A DNA stretch of 64,000 bases from Bacteroidales bacterium (GTDB lineage Bacteria > Bacteroidota > Bacteroidia > Bacteroidales > G3-4614), in assembly GCA_015061035.1 (NCBI GenBank), contig SUXK01000006.1, positions 26,424-90,423 of the forward strand, given 5' to 3'. Below, piece after piece: positions 45,930 to 55,927 of this stretch (position 1 is the stretch's first letter; each line of letters begins with the position of its first letter). The notes under the pieces were generated by a model. That model had not been told where the DNA came from, made no database searches, and was given only the letters and a program-made list of their open reading frames with translations. Made by a program: the position numbers and the translations under genes.

Positions 45930-46156
45930 TAATGAAGCAACCATTTATTTTACATTTCCAAACATCTTTGCCAACATCTCTGCGTGGTTTCTCATTCTCC
46001 ATTTTTCCAGCCATAAGGCTTGAATGTAATTTTTGCTCATACATATAGTCTCCAAAAGTATGCTCTATTACTAAAATTACCCTTATTAAAATACCGTCTT
46101 TCCTATCCTCTAATAAATTTGTCTTTTTTAAAGATAATATTTTCGAAAAAAATATC

Positions 46157-46164
46157 TAACTTTG
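46157..46164 (+). promoter_or_regulatory. -7 element of glnS
   Basis: TAACTTTG fits exactly and lies 30 bp before the ATG at 46195. It excludes the longer frame starting at 46162. I see no other feature in 45930-46156. Confidence 0.6.
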
Positions 46165-46194
46165 CAAACTTCAAATACAAAGTATTTACAATAT

Positions 46195-47886
46195 ATGACA
46201 ACAACAATTGAACCTATCGAAGAGGGTAAGACTAAAAATTTGAATTTTATAGAGCAAGCTGTTTCTGAAGATTTAGCAGCAGGTAAAAACGGAGGTAGAT
46301 TAAATACTCGTTTTCCGCCAGAACCCAATGGTTATTTACATATAGGACATGCAAAGGCAATATGTATGGACTTTGGAATTGCTCAAAAATTTGGAGGTAC
46401 TTGTAATTTGCGATTCGATGATACTAATCCTGCAAAAGAGGATACAGAGTATGTTGATGCTATTATGGAAGATATTAAATGGTTAGGATTTGACTGGGAA
46501 GACCGTTTATACTATGCATCAGATTACTTTCAAAAGTTGTGGGATCTTGCAATACGCTTGATAAAAGAGGGATATGCTTATGTTGATGAACAATCATCAG
46601 AACAAATAGCAGCACAAAAAGGAACACCTACTCAACCAGGAACCCCATCTCCTTTTAGAGATAGACCAATAGAAGAGACTCTTGACTTATTTGAAAGAAT
46701 GAATAAAGGAGAGTTTGAAGAGGGTAGTATGGTTTTACGTGCAAAAATTGATATGGCATCACCAAATATGCACTTCCGTGATCCTATTATGTATCGTATT
46801 ATCAAACATCCACACCATCGTACCGGAACAAAGTGGAATGTTTATCCTATGTATGATTATGCTCATGGACAATCTGACTTTTTTGAGGGAGTAACACACT
46901 CAATATGTACATTAGAGTTTGAAGTTCATCGTCCTTTATATAATTGGTTTATAGATCGTATCGCAGATGAAACATATCGCCCACGCCAAATGGAGTTTAA
47001 TCGTTTAAACTTAACATATACAGTTATGAGTAAACGAAAACTATTGCAATTGGTACAAGAAGGATTAGTGCGAGGTTGGGATGATCCTCGAATGCCAACT
47101 ATTTGCGGATTACGTCGTAGAGGATATACCCCAGAGTCAATACGCAATTTTGTCGATAAGATAGGTTATACAAAATACGATGGATTAATTAGTGTTTCTC
47201 TATTAGAGCATAGTATTCGTGAAGACCTTAATAAAAATGCAACACGAGTTTCGGCTGTTATAAATCCTGTAAAACTTATTATTACCAACTATCCTGAGGG
47301 AGAAGTTGAGTATGTTGATATGGATAATAATCCAGAGCAAGAGAATGCAGGAACACATAAAATGCCATTTACACGCGAGTTGTATATCGAAAAAGAGGAC
47401 TTTATGGAGGATGCTCCTAAAAAATTCTTCCGTATGACTCCGGGTAAAGAGGTTCGTTTAAAAGGTGCATATATAGTAAAATGTACAGGTTGCAAATACG
47501 ATTCAGAAGGAAAACTTGAGGAGGTATATTGTGAATATGATCCTTTAACTCGCAGTGGAATGCCTGAGAGTGCTCGTAAAGTAAAAGGAACACTTCATTG
47601 GGTATCAGCTCAATATAATCAAGAGATAGAGGTAAGATTATACGATAGATTATTTACTGTTGAAAATCCTGCAGAGGAGAAAGAGAAAGATTTCAGAGAA
47701 CTTCTTAATCCCGAATCTTTAGTGGTTGTTAAGGGATACGCAGAGCAATATCTTGCTGAAACTGCGCAAGTAGGAGATCGTTATCAATTCCAACGTATAG
47801 GATATTTTACAGTAGACAAAGACTCTTGTCCTGGTAAATTAGTATTTAATAGAACTGTTTCGTTAAAAGACGGATATAAAGCATAA
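46195..47886 (+). CDS. glnS: Glutaminyl-tRNA synthetase
   Basis: 563 residues from ATG 46195 (MTTTIEPIEEGK). Class I motifs: HIGH as PNGYLHIGHAKA (near 40) and KMSKS as VMSKRKL (near 280). GlnRS-type features include RFDDTNPAKED, MYRIIKHPHHRTG and the C-terminal beta-barrels (GCKYDSEGKLEEVYCEYD). It charges tRNA-Gln with glutamine. GlnRS and GluRS share a fold; the full C-terminal barrels favour GlnRS. Confidence 0.96.
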   Translation: MTTTIEPIEEGKTKNLNFIEQAVSEDLAAGKNGGRLNTRFPPEPNGYLHIGHAKAICMDFGIAQKFGGTCNLRFDDTNPAKEDTEYVDAIMEDIKWLGFDWEDRLYYASDYFQKLWDLAIRLIKEGYAYVDEQSSEQIAAQKGTPTQPGTPSPFRDRPIEETLDLFERMNKGEFEEGSMVLRAKIDMASPNMHFRDPIMYRIIKHPHHRTGTKWNVYPMYDYAHGQSDFFEGVTHSICTLEFEVHRPLYNWFIDRIADETYRPRQMEFNRLNLTYTVMSKRKLLQLVQEGLVRGWDDPRMPTICGLRRRGYTPESIRNFVDKIGYTKYDGLISVSLLEHSIREDLNKNATRVSAVINPVKLIITNYPEGEVEYVDMDNNPEQENAGTHKMPFTRELYIEKEDFMEDAPKKFFRMTPGKEVRLKGAYIVKCTGCKYDSEGKLEEVYCEYDPLTRSGMPESARKVKGTLHWVSAQYNQEIEVRLYDRLFTVENPAEEKEKDFRELLNPESLVVVKGYAEQYLAETAQVGDRYQFQRIGYFTVDKDSCPGKLVFNRTVSLKDGYKA

Positions 47887-47924
47887 AACACTTATTTGAT
47901 AGTTGAACCACATTATATTTGAGT

Positions 47925-49325
47925 ATGAGCAAAAAAACAAATTTGTTATTGCGATATGAGAGTATGTTGCGAGGAGAAAGCGTAGAGTGGTTCGATACCG
48001 AAGATTATGAAGAGATAGCATTGGAGTATGAAATGGCTTCAATGCTATCTAATGCAATAGAGGCAATAGAGATGGGGTTAAAGTATCATCCTATGTCAGA
48101 AGAACTCTTAGCAAGGAAAGCATATTTTCTTTTGATTAAAGGACAAATAGAAGAGGCTGAGAATCTTATGTCTATTGTGACAGATAAAAGTGACGAAACT
48201 CAATTGATAAGAGTAGAGTTACGATTAATATCGGGAGATATTGAGGAAGCAATAACTCTAATAAAAGAGTTGCTAAAAGGAGAGAGTCTGCAATCTGAAC
48301 ATCTTTTGAGTGTAATTGATTTATGTGCCGACTATAAACTATATAAGGAGATACTTCTTGATATATTTACTTCTATTGGAAAATTTGAAAGGACTCAGCA
48401 ATTATATCTTTTACGTGAATTTATGAAGGTGTTAGAAGAGGAGTCTGAGTATAAATTGCAGTTGCAGGTAGTAGAGAAAATTCTTGATATAGATCCATAT
48501 TCATATCATGAGTGGTTAAGGGCAATAGAATTATATCTATACCATTCTGATATTCAAAAAGCATTTGAAGCCATAGATTATGCATTGGCAATAGATCCTA
48601 AAAACTCCGATGCGCTATATTATAAAGCATATTGTTATGCCGAGCAAGGTTATTATAAAGATGCAATAATAATACTCGAATCGTTAGAAAAAAGCAAAAA
48701 CGAGTATATATATACGTTAATGGCAACATGCTATAACAAATTAGGCCTGTATGATAAGAGTGATAGAGTATTAGATGAGAGTCTACAACACTATCCTTTA
48801 GATGCAAAAATCTTGTATGTAAAGGCTCAAAACAGATATAAATCTCAACAGCCATTAGTTGCTATTGATTTGTTGAGGCAAGCAGAGGAGATTGAACCTC
48901 ACTCTTCAGATATATTATTTATGTTGTCAAAACTCTATTATGAGCAGGAGAGTTATGATAAGGCAAAGGAGACGTTCTTAAAACTTGAGTCTTCTGATTA
49001 TGAAGAGTCTGATGCGAAGGTATATATATTGGGCGGTGATATAGCAACAAAGAGAGGAGAATATAGGGAGGCATTAAACTATTATGAGAGAGCCTTTGCT
49101 CTTGATAAATACGATGTTGATACATGCTTAAAAATGTTATATACATACTCTGAACTCCATGATATTGAGAATATGCAACGAATAATAGATTATGTTGAAG
49201 ATTTAATATCTGATTCAAAAATAGAAACATTGCCAGATGAAGAGCAATGTAGAGTCCATTATTTGCGAGCAGCAATAGATAAGATAAAAAATATTCTGCG
49301 AAATCATATTGATGAAACTATCTAA
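47925..49325 (+). CDS. Cytosolic TPR-repeat protein
   Basis: 466 residues from ATG 47925 (an in-frame TTG two codons earlier is unlikely). No signal peptide. Tetratricopeptide repeats run through the whole chain (for example AFEAIDYALAIDPKNSDALYYKAYCYAEQGYY in two pieces, LYYEQESYDKAKETFLKLE, YREALNYYERAFALDKYD). It is probably a protein-binding scaffold with unknown partners. Its end overlaps the start of the next lipoprotein gene by 14 bp, so the two may be coupled. Confidence 0.85.
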   Translation: MSKKTNLLLRYESMLRGESVEWFDTEDYEEIALEYEMASMLSNAIEAIEMGLKYHPMSEELLARKAYFLLIKGQIEEAENLMSIVTDKSDETQLIRVELRLISGDIEEAITLIKELLKGESLQSEHLLSVIDLCADYKLYKEILLDIFTSIGKFERTQQLYLLREFMKVLEEESEYKLQLQVVEKILDIDPYSYHEWLRAIELYLYHSDIQKAFEAIDYALAIDPKNSDALYYKAYCYAEQGYYKDAIIILESLEKSKNEYIYTLMATCYNKLGLYDKSDRVLDESLQHYPLDAKILYVKAQNRYKSQQPLVAIDLLRQAEEIEPHSSDILFMLSKLYYEQESYDKAKETFLKLESSDYEESDAKVYILGGDIATKRGEYREALNYYERAFALDKYDVDTCLKMLYTYSELHDIENMQRIIDYVEDLISDSKIETLPDEEQCRVHYLRAAIDKIKNILRNHIDETI

Positions 49326-50226
49326 TATATATAACATTAAATTAGTAGGGATATTAATATTGTCAATATTATTATCCTCTTGTTCATCTTCCAAAATGGC
49401 AGAAGATGAGCAAGAGAGTTTGTCGCAAGAGAAACTCTTTATGCAGACAAATTTTAAGGAGGAGTATTTAAAGGAGTGGAAGAATGGAGATAAATTTGTT
49501 TGTGTAACTAATGAACTGCCAGCTTTGTTATACCCTAAGAATGGAGTAAAAGATAACTATTCTAATTTACAGGGAGCAGTCTTTGAATATAAAGGACTTG
49601 AAGAGATTCAAACATGGAAAGGATATGAAACCAATATACTATTTGAGATGGGTAATAGCCATTTTATATATAAAGTTTCAAAACCTATAACAGATATATT
49701 CTCCTCAAACTTTACTCCATTATTGCCTGAATTTGTTTCATACAACTATATATCAAAGGCCGATTCTCTTTTAAAAGAGAGAGTTGTGTATATAAAAACA
49801 TATAATTGGTACACTACTGATGGAGTAGAAGAAAAGGGGAGAAGATTGATACCAGTAACTATACAAAAGGTTGTTGCGGGAAATAAAATCTATCCTTTGT
49901 CCTTAATATTTAAGACTGATGAAGGAAAGGAGTATATGGTATATACAACAATGTATATGTCCCAATATTCAGCGTTTGATAAATTATTTTCATTTACAAA
50001 TCCTCGAGATAAATACCCTCAAATAAAAGATAGTATTTGGGAACAGATAACACAAGCAAAAGTCACATTGGGAATGACAAAGGATGAGTGTAGCATATCT
50101 CTTGGTTTACCTAATGAGGTTTCTCAGATACCTGAGTATTCAGGATTGCGAGAGCGATGGATTTATAGAACAGGAACATATTTGGAGTTTAAAGACGGAT
50201 TATTAGTTGAGTTCCGAGTAATGTAA
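49312..50226 (+). CDS. Predicted lipoprotein
   Basis: 304 residues from ATG 49312. Lipoprotein signal (KLVGILILSILLSSCSS), with the lipid-attachment Cys near residue 24, then a polar stretch and a beta-rich domain. The C-terminal part (KVTLGMTKDECSISLGLPNEV, then ERWIYRTGTYLEFKDGLL) resembles the SmpA/BamE-type fold that recurs in Bacteroidota lipoproteins, but this is tentative. It is coupled to the TPR gene and is 6 bp before murB. Confidence 0.75.
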   Translation: MKLSNIYNIKLVGILILSILLSSCSSSKMAEDEQESLSQEKLFMQTNFKEEYLKEWKNGDKFVCVTNELPALLYPKNGVKDNYSNLQGAVFEYKGLEEIQTWKGYETNILFEMGNSHFIYKVSKPITDIFSSNFTPLLPEFVSYNYISKADSLLKERVVYIKTYNWYTTDGVEEKGRRLIPVTIQKVVAGNKIYPLSLIFKTDEGKEYMVYTTMYMSQYSAFDKLFSFTNPRDKYPQIKDSIWEQITQAKVTLGMTKDECSISLGLPNEVSQIPEYSGLRERWIYRTGTYLEFKDGLLVEFRVM

Positions 50227-50232
50227 AAAGAG

Positions 50233-51237
50233 ATGATAGATATAAGAGAAAATATATCAATGAAAACATACCATACATTTGGTATGGATATAACAACGCG
50301 TTATTTTGCAGAGTACGATACAGTTGAAGATTTACGCTCGTTATTAATCTCTCCTGTAATAAAAAGTAATAATTTCTTACAAATAGGAGGAGGTAGTAAT
50401 TTATTGTTTACAAAAGATTATCCAGGTGTCATATTACATTCAAAGATAAAAGATATTTCTGTTCAAGATAATGAAGATTGTGTAATACTGAAAGTAGGAG
50501 CAGGGATTGTTTGGGATGATTTTGTTGCGTATGCGGTATCAAATAATTGGTATGGAGTAGAAAACCTTTCTTATATTCCTGGAGAAGTAGGTGCGTCAGC
50601 GGTTCAAAATGTTGGAGCCTATGGAGTCGAAGCAAAAGACCTTATTGAGCGAGTGTATGCTATTGAAGTGGAGACTGGAGTTGAAAAAATATTTACCAAC
50701 GAAGAGTGTCAGTATGGATACAGAAGTAGTGTGTTTAAGGCGCAATTAAAAGGACAATATATAATTACTTATGTAGAATACCGATTAGGAAAAACACCTA
50801 ACTATAAATTGGAATATGGAAATCTGAAGAGTGCAGTTGGAGATAATCCTTCGTTACAATCCCTAAGAGATGCAATAATAGATATTAGAAAACAAAAATT
50901 GCCAGACCCTTCAGAAATTGGTAGTGCAGGAAGTTTCTTTATAAATCCCGTAATTGATTTAGATATATTTCTGTCTTTAAAGGAGCAATATCCAAATATT
51001 GTTTCATATCAATTGCCAAATAATAAAGTAAAATTGTCTGCAGCATGGTTAATTGATAATGCAGGATGGCATGGAAAAAGAGTTGGTGGTGCATCGGTAT
51101 ATCATAAGCAATGTTTAGTATTGATTAACGAAAACAATGCAACTCCAGCAGATGTTATGGAATTAGCAACTCAAATAAAACAGTCAGTTTATGATAAATA
51201 TAGAGTTAGTATTGTTCCTGAAGTAATCTATATATAG
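50233..51237 (+). CDS. murB: UDP-N-acetylenolpyruvoylglucosamine reductase
   Basis: 334 residues. It reduces UDP-GlcNAc-enolpyruvate to UDP-MurNAc in peptidoglycan synthesis, with FAD and NADPH. FAD-domain motifs FLQIGGGSNLLFTKDYPG and ENLSYIPGEVGASAVQNVGAYG, the catalytic Ser region SAGSFFINPVI and a C-terminal MurB domain (AAWLIDNAGWHGKRVGGASV) match type I MurB. It follows the lipoprotein gene closely and precedes the hydrolase by 8 bp. Confidence 0.96.
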   Translation: MIDIRENISMKTYHTFGMDITTRYFAEYDTVEDLRSLLISPVIKSNNFLQIGGGSNLLFTKDYPGVILHSKIKDISVQDNEDCVILKVGAGIVWDDFVAYAVSNNWYGVENLSYIPGEVGASAVQNVGAYGVEAKDLIERVYAIEVETGVEKIFTNEECQYGYRSSVFKAQLKGQYIITYVEYRLGKTPNYKLEYGNLKSAVGDNPSLQSLRDAIIDIRKQKLPDPSEIGSAGSFFINPVIDLDIFLSLKEQYPNIVSYQLPNNKVKLSAAWLIDNAGWHGKRVGGASVYHKQCLVLINENNATPADVMELATQIKQSVYDKYRVSIVPEVIYI

Positions 51238-51245
51238 AATTAAAG

Positions 51246-52001
51246 ATGAAAATTTTATTTTTAGGGACAGGAACATCAACAGGAATACCACAAATAGGGT
51301 GTGAGTGTGAGGTTTGTAAATCTTCTAATCCAAAAGATAAACGATTGCGTACTTCGGTGTTAATATCTGATGAAGATAAAAACATACTCATAGATTGTGG
51401 CCCGGATTTTCGTCAACAGATGCTGAATTATAATATCAAACATATAGATGCAGTATTGTTGACGCACCACCATTATGATCACATCTCTGGATTAGATGAA
51501 TTGCGTTCCTTTACATATACTCAACCAATGCCTATCTATATGGAGCAGAATGTGGCAGACTCCATAAAAAGAATGTATCCATATTGTTTTAGCGAAAATA
51601 GATATCCTGGAGTTGCAAATATAGATATAAAAATAGTATATAATACACCATTTGAAATTTTTGGCAGAGATATAATACCAATAAGATTGATGCATTATAA
51701 TTTACCTATATTAGGGTATAGATGTGGAAATGTGGCATATATTACAGACATGCTTACGATTTCGGACGAAGAGGTGGAAAAGTTGAAAAGTCTTGATGTT
51801 TTAATTATAAACGCTTTGCGAAAAAACAAACATATTTCACATCAAACCCTTCAGGATGCACTAAATATAGTAGAGCGTGTATCTCCAAAGAAAACATATT
51901 TAATACACATGAGTCATCAAATGGGATTGCATGATGAAGTGTCAAAACAATTACCAGAAAATGTATATTTTGCATACGATGGTTTACAGATAGATTTATA
52001 A
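51246..52001 (+). CDS. Metallo-beta-lactamase-fold hydrolase, PhnP-like
   Basis: 251 residues. Metal ligands in LTHHHYDHISGLDELR (around 78-93) and further His at YLIHMSHQMG; the N-terminal GTGTSTGIPQIGCECEVCKS is shared with PhnP-type cyclic phosphate phosphodiesterases, including the Cys-rich zinc knuckle. The substrate is probably a small cyclic phosphate, but no phn genes are nearby. It ends the murB run. Confidence 0.87.
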   Translation: MKILFLGTGTSTGIPQIGCECEVCKSSNPKDKRLRTSVLISDEDKNILIDCGPDFRQQMLNYNIKHIDAVLLTHHHYDHISGLDELRSFTYTQPMPIYMEQNVADSIKRMYPYCFSENRYPGVANIDIKIVYNTPFEIFGRDIIPIRLMHYNLPILGYRCGNVAYITDMLTISDEEVEKLKSLDVLIINALRKNKHISHQTLQDALNIVERVSPKKTYLIHMSHQMGLHDEVSKQLPENVYFAYDGLQIDL

Positions 52002-52035
52002 AAGCATTGAACACGCTGAACAAACAATATGTAAA

Positions 52036-52067
52036 TTTGTTTTTTCGTAAAAAAATATCTACCTTTG
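52036..52067 (+). promoter_or_regulatory. rho promoter
   Basis: TTTG (52036-52039), a 20-bp spacer and TACCTTTG (52060-52067) make the best -33/-7 match in the window. Confidence 0.7.
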
Positions 52068-52074
52068 TAGCGAA

Positions 52075-52362
52075 TTCCATAAGGGAAAATCTATATATTA
52101 TCCCAAACCAGAGATAGAATAAGTTTGTTATTAGAATAACTATTTTATAGTGTTTGGTTCAAGAATATCTCTCTATTGATAGTAAAATCAATTTTATAAA
52201 GAGTGATAGAATAAATGACGTGTGTTGTCATTGAGAATAATATCATCTCTAAATATGAGGTGAATTATATTTTTCTTTAAAAAATCCATAGTAATTATAT
52301 AACAACAGATTATCTGTTATAATTAAACATTAAGGTGGACACCTTAAATATATTATTATTTC
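52075..52362 (+). promoter_or_regulatory. Long structured 5' leader of rho
   Basis: Nearly 290 nt between the predicted start of transcription and the rho ATG, with no credible ORF. Two late hairpins stand out: AACAGAT-T-ATCTGTT (52304-52318) and TTAAGGTG-GA-CACCTTAA (52330-52347), the latter ending 15 nt before the ATG. Rho controls its own leader in E. coli; a similar autoregulation is likely but not shown by the sequence. Confidence 0.55.
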
Positions 52363-54165
52363 ATGTACAATATTTCAGAATTGAATGCAAAATCTTTAGA
52401 TGATTTGCACTCTATTGCTAAGGGTATGGGTATAACAAAAATATCATCGTACTCTAAGGAAGCATTGGTCTATAAAATATTAGATGATCAAGCCGAAAAT
52501 GCAGCAATATCGCCAAAGCCAAAGGCAAAGACGACAAAGACTAAAGAAGTGAATAAAAAAGAGGACTTATCAGTAAAAACTGAGGAGACACCAACCCCTC
52601 AGCCAAAGAAGATGATAAGTAGAAAGTCAAAACAAAAAAAAGAGACACCTGTTGAAACTGTCTCAGAACAAAATGTAGTTGAAGAAAAGAGTACCATAGA
52701 GACTTTGCCTCCTACTGAAAATAAAACTATTCAAGAGGAGAAAAAGCCTAAAAAACGCATTAGAAAAATCGTTTCCAAAAGTGATACTCAAATTGAAGGT
52801 AACTCTGAACAAGCAAAAACACCAGAAAAAGAAGATGTAAAGCCTGAAGAGGAGCAAAAGCCTGAAGCAACGCAATTTCAAACTTTCTTTCCTCATAGTG
52901 AACATCAACGATTTGTTCCTCGAAATAAGCAACCACAGCAATCCTCAGCTCCAATAAAAAAACGGGTAGTTGAACCCGTTCAAGATGAGGTAATTTCGCT
53001 TCCAAAACCTGCAGAACAAGCAGAAGTGCAGGACAAAACATACGATTTTGGAAATAAAATAATTAACTCGGGAGTTTTGGAAATAATGCCTGATGGGTAT
53101 GGATTTTTGCGTTCTGCCGATTATAACTATCTAACATCTCCAGATGATATATATGTATCACAATCACAAATAAAACTTTTTGGATTAAAAACAGGTGACG
53201 TTGTTGAAGGTCCTATACGCCCACCCAAAGAGGGAGAGAAGTATTTCCCATTAACCAAAGTTGATATGATTAATGGCAGGTCTCCAGAATTTGTAAGAGA
53301 TAGAGTGTCGTTTGACCATCTTACCCCCTTATTTCCTGATGAAAAATTTGATTTGACATCAAATGGAGGAGACAATATATCTGTAAGGGTAATTGATATG
53401 TTCTCGCCAATAGGAAAAGGTCAACGCGGATTAATTGTTGCTCAACCCAAAACAGGAAAAACAATGTTATTGAAAGATATTGCAAATGCTATATCTGCAA
53501 ATCACCCTGAGGTGTATATGATAATATTGTTAATTGATGAGCGTCCTGAGGAGGTAACTGATATGGCAAGAAGTGTGAAGGCCGAAGTTGTATCATCAAC
53601 CTTTGACGAGCCTGCAGAACGTCATGTGAAAGTAGCAAGTATAGTTTTGGAGAAAGCAAAACGTATGGTAGAGTGTGGACACGATGTTGTTATACTTCTT
53701 GATTCAATAACACGTTTGGCACGAGCATACAATACAGTATCACCGGCATCTGGTAAAGTGTTATCAGGAGGAGTTGATGCAAATGCACTACACAAACCCA
53801 AACGATTCTTTGGAGCAGCACGTAATATAGAAAATGGCGGAAGTTTGACAATTATTGCAACAGCATTGACCGAGACAGGCTCAAAAATGGATGATGTAAT
53901 ATTTGAAGAGTTCAAGGGAACTGGTAATATGGAACTTCAACTTGATCGCAAACTCTCAAATAAACGTATTTTCCCCGCAGTAGATATAGTTGCTTCATCA
54001 ACTCGTAGAGATGATTTATTGTTAGATGATGAAACTTTACGAAGAATGTGGGTGCTAAGAAATTATCTCTCAGATATGAACTCTGTTGAAGCAATGGAGT
54101 TTATAAAAGATAGGATGCTTAAAACAAGTTCTAATGAAGAGCTGTTAATATCAATGAACGATTAA
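52363..54165 (+). CDS. rho: Transcription termination factor Rho with large disordered insertion
   Basis: 600 residues, about 180 more than E. coli Rho. The N-terminal Rho_N helical part (1-45, [14 protein letters not shown]) is followed by a low-complexity charged segment rich in Lys, Glu, Pro and Gln (about 50-225). The RNA-binding cold-shock domain follows ([20 protein letters not shown]), then the motor with Walker [12 protein letters not shown] (361-367), Walker [17 protein letters not shown] and the Q/R-loop region [12 protein letters not shown]. It is a hexameric RNA translocase. The insertion is a known feature of Bacteroidota Rho; in B. thetaiotaomicron this disordered part is reported to drive phase separation. 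Confidence 0.97.
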   Translation: MYNISELNAKSLDDLHSIAKGMGITKISSYSKEALVYKILDDQAENAAISPKPKAKTTKTKEVNKKEDLSVKTEETPTPQPKKMISRKSKQKKETPVETVSEQNVVEEKSTIETLPPTENKTIQEEKKPKKRIRKIVSKSDTQIEGNSEQAKTPEKEDVKPEEEQKPEATQFQTFFPHSEHQRFVPRNKQPQQSSAPIKKRVVEPVQDEVISLPKPAEQAEVQDKTYDFGNKIINSGVLEIMPDGYGFLRSADYNYLTSPDDIYVSQSQIKLFGLKTGDVVEGPIRPPKEGEKYFPLTKVDMINGRSPEFVRDRVSFDHLTPLFPDEKFDLTSNGGDNISVRVIDMFSPIGKGQRGLIVAQPKTGKTMLLKDIANAISANHPEVYMIILLIDERPEEVTDMARSVKAEVVSSTFDEPAERHVKVASIVLEKAKRMVECGHDVVILLDSITRLARAYNTVSPASGKVLSGGVDANALHKPKRFFGAARNIENGGSLTIIATALTETGSKMDDVIFEEFKGTGNMELQLDRKLSNKRIFPAVDIVASSTRRDDLLLDDETLRRMWVLRNYLSDMNSVEAMEFIKDRMLKTSSNEELLISMND

Positions 54166-54191
54166 TGTAAAGTTCTTAAGATATAAATATT

Positions 54192-54228
54192 AGAAAGAGT
54201 GTGTTGCAACACACTCTTTCTTGTTTAT
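54192..54228 (+). terminator. Terminator after rho
   Basis: A perfect 15-bp palindrome (AGAAAGAGTGTGTTG with its complement, 54192-54221) is followed by TGTTTAT. The strong stem has a poor T tail. Confidence 0.75.
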
Positions 54229-54320
54229 ATGTAAAAACAGATAACTATTTTTATTGGCATCTTATAATATAACTTACAGAACTTTTTCTCTTACATATTT
54301 TATCTTTTGTATATTTTACG

Positions 54321-54328
54321 TATCTTTG
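54321..54328 (+). promoter_or_regulatory. -7 element of the HU gene
   Basis: TATCTTTG fits exactly, 38 bp before the HU ATG at 54367. Confidence 0.55.
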
Positions 54329-54366
54329 TAAATTAGCAATTATGTTGTTGATTATTTTCAAATATA

Positions 54367-54657
54367 ATGGAATATAAAGAATTTTTAGAACTTCTTCAAA
54401 AGAGGGTAGGTAAGGATAAAAGGAGTACAGAGCGTCTCTCTTCATGTGTTGTTAAAACATTGAAAGAGCAATGTGCAGATATGAATACTGTATCAGTTAA
54501 AGGTTTTGGTAATTTTGAGCCAAAAAAGAAATTAGAGCGTGAAATTTTTAATCCTGCAACTGGAAGTAAAATGCTTGTGCCTCCAAAAATTGTATTGACA
54601 TTTAAACCCTCAACATCAATTAAGAACCAATTAAAAGGAATTAAACCAAATGAATAA
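54367..54657 (+). CDS. HU/IHF-family DNA-binding protein
   Basis: 96 residues with the HU/IHF fold: N-terminal helices, the core SVKGFGNFEPKKKLEREIFNPATG and a basic end LTFKPSTSIKNQLKG. The DNA-contact arm has the usual NPATG. It bends or coats DNA. The stop overlaps the next gene by 8 bp, and that gene also begins with an HU domain, suggesting the two proteins are made together and may pair. Confidence 0.93.
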   Translation: MEYKEFLELLQKRVGKDKRSTERLSSCVVKTLKEQCADMNTVSVKGFGNFEPKKKLEREIFNPATGSKMLVPPKIVLTFKPSTSIKNQLKGIKPNE

Positions 54658-55858
54658 TAAACTTACCATATTAGATATTGCCGAATCTGTTGCAGATAAA
54701 GCAGGATTAACTAAAAAGGAGGCGGAACAGTTTGTTAAAGAGTTTTTCTTTTTGGCTTCTGAGGTTATATCAAAAGGGGAGTCTCTAACAATTAAAGGAG
54801 TAGGAACTTTTTCTCCTGTATGGGTTGATGCACGTACAAGTGTTGATGTAAATACAAAGGAGAGTATTGAAATACCCGGTCACTATAAATTGTCTTTTAC
54901 ACCCGACAAATCTATGCGAGATGCAGTAAATGCTCCTTTTGCTGCATTTACAACAGAGGTTGTTACAGTAAATAATGATGACTTGCAAGAGGATAATTCT
55001 CAATTGGCTAATGTTGAAACTAATGAACAATCAGAAGATAACGCATTGGCTCAAAATGAGAATGTTGTAATTGTTGATATAGCAGAACAATCGCAAGATA
55101 TTGATCAAGTAAACGAGGATGCTCAAGAGGATTCTGATGAAGAGAACAAAGAGCAATCAGAGAGTGTTGCTGAACAAATTGAAGAAACTATTGAGGATGA
55201 TTGCGAAAAAACAGAATCAGAAAATAATATATCTCTTACAGAAGTTGAAACAGAAGATACAACTCAAGTTTTTGATGAAAAGAAAATTGAAAAGGAGTAT
55301 CGTAAGCACACTCGTAACGGATATATAAGTGGATTCTTGACCGCTTTGGTACTATTTGTTGTTTTTATTTTTATTTGGAAGTTCTTTATTGATAATGAAA
55401 AAGGATTATCTCTTTCGTTCTCATCATTTAATCTCACTTCTTTAATAGAGCAAAATAGTGATATAGACACTGAGAGTGATAATATCTCTAAGAACAATGC
55501 CGACATATCTGTTGTTAATCCCATAGATAGTATTGAGGTTGTAAAAGTAGAAGAGACTATAAAAACAGAGGTTGTTGATAGCGTAAATGTTGTTGAGAAT
55601 GTTACTCCTAAAGAACCTATTGTAGAGACAATAACAAGAGGTAAGTTCTTAACAACAATTGCTAATAAGTATTATGGAGACAAAGTATTCTGGGTGTATA
55701 TTTATAGAGAGAATAAAATTTGGAATCCCAAAGATCTGCAACCGGGAGACAAGGTAGTTGTCCCTGATGCAAGTAAATATGATATAGATGCCTCTAATCC
55801 AGAGTCTATTAAGAAAGCAAAGGCTCTTGAACAACAGATATTGTATGAAATAGAATAG
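54650..55858 (+). CDS. HU-domain / transmembrane / LysM fusion protein
   Basis: 402 residues. An HU-like domain (1-95: SLTIKGVGTFSPVWVDARTS, LSFTPDKSMRDAV) is followed by an acidic linker (105-210), one membrane helix (about 226-246, YISGFLTALVLFVVFIFIW), a polar spacer and a C-terminal LysM domain (about 330-375, TRGKFLTTIANKYYG, LQPGDKVVVPD). The positive charges before the helix (YRKHTRNG) put the HU part in the cytoplasm and the LysM in the periplasm. It could tie DNA or the nucleoid to peptidoglycan; this is inference from topology. It overlaps the HU gene upstream. Similar architectures exist in Bacteroidota, but their role is unknown to me. Confidence 0.88.
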   Translation: MNNKLTILDIAESVADKAGLTKKEAEQFVKEFFFLASEVISKGESLTIKGVGTFSPVWVDARTSVDVNTKESIEIPGHYKLSFTPDKSMRDAVNAPFAAFTTEVVTVNNDDLQEDNSQLANVETNEQSEDNALAQNENVVIVDIAEQSQDIDQVNEDAQEDSDEENKEQSESVAEQIEETIEDDCEKTESENNISLTEVETEDTTQVFDEKKIEKEYRKHTRNGYISGFLTALVLFVVFIFIWKFFIDNEKGLSLSFSSFNLTSLIEQNSDIDTESDNISKNNADISVVNPIDSIEVVKVEETIKTEVVDSVNVVENVTPKEPIVETITRGKFLTTIANKYYGDKVFWVYIYRENKIWNPKDLQPGDKVVVPDASKYDIDASNPESIKKAKALEQQILYEIE

Positions 55859-55872
55859 ATATAATATTAATT

Positions 55873-55905
55873 AATTGCGATTTGTTATTTTTAACAGTCG
55901 CAATT
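55873..55905 (+). terminator. Hairpin after the HU-LysM gene
   Basis: AATTGCGA pairs with TCGCAATT, with an inner TGTTA-TTTT-TAACA stem. There is only a short A+T tail, so terminator or processing hairpin. Confidence 0.45.
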
Positions 55906-55927
55906 GTTAAATTTAAGTATATAGTCT

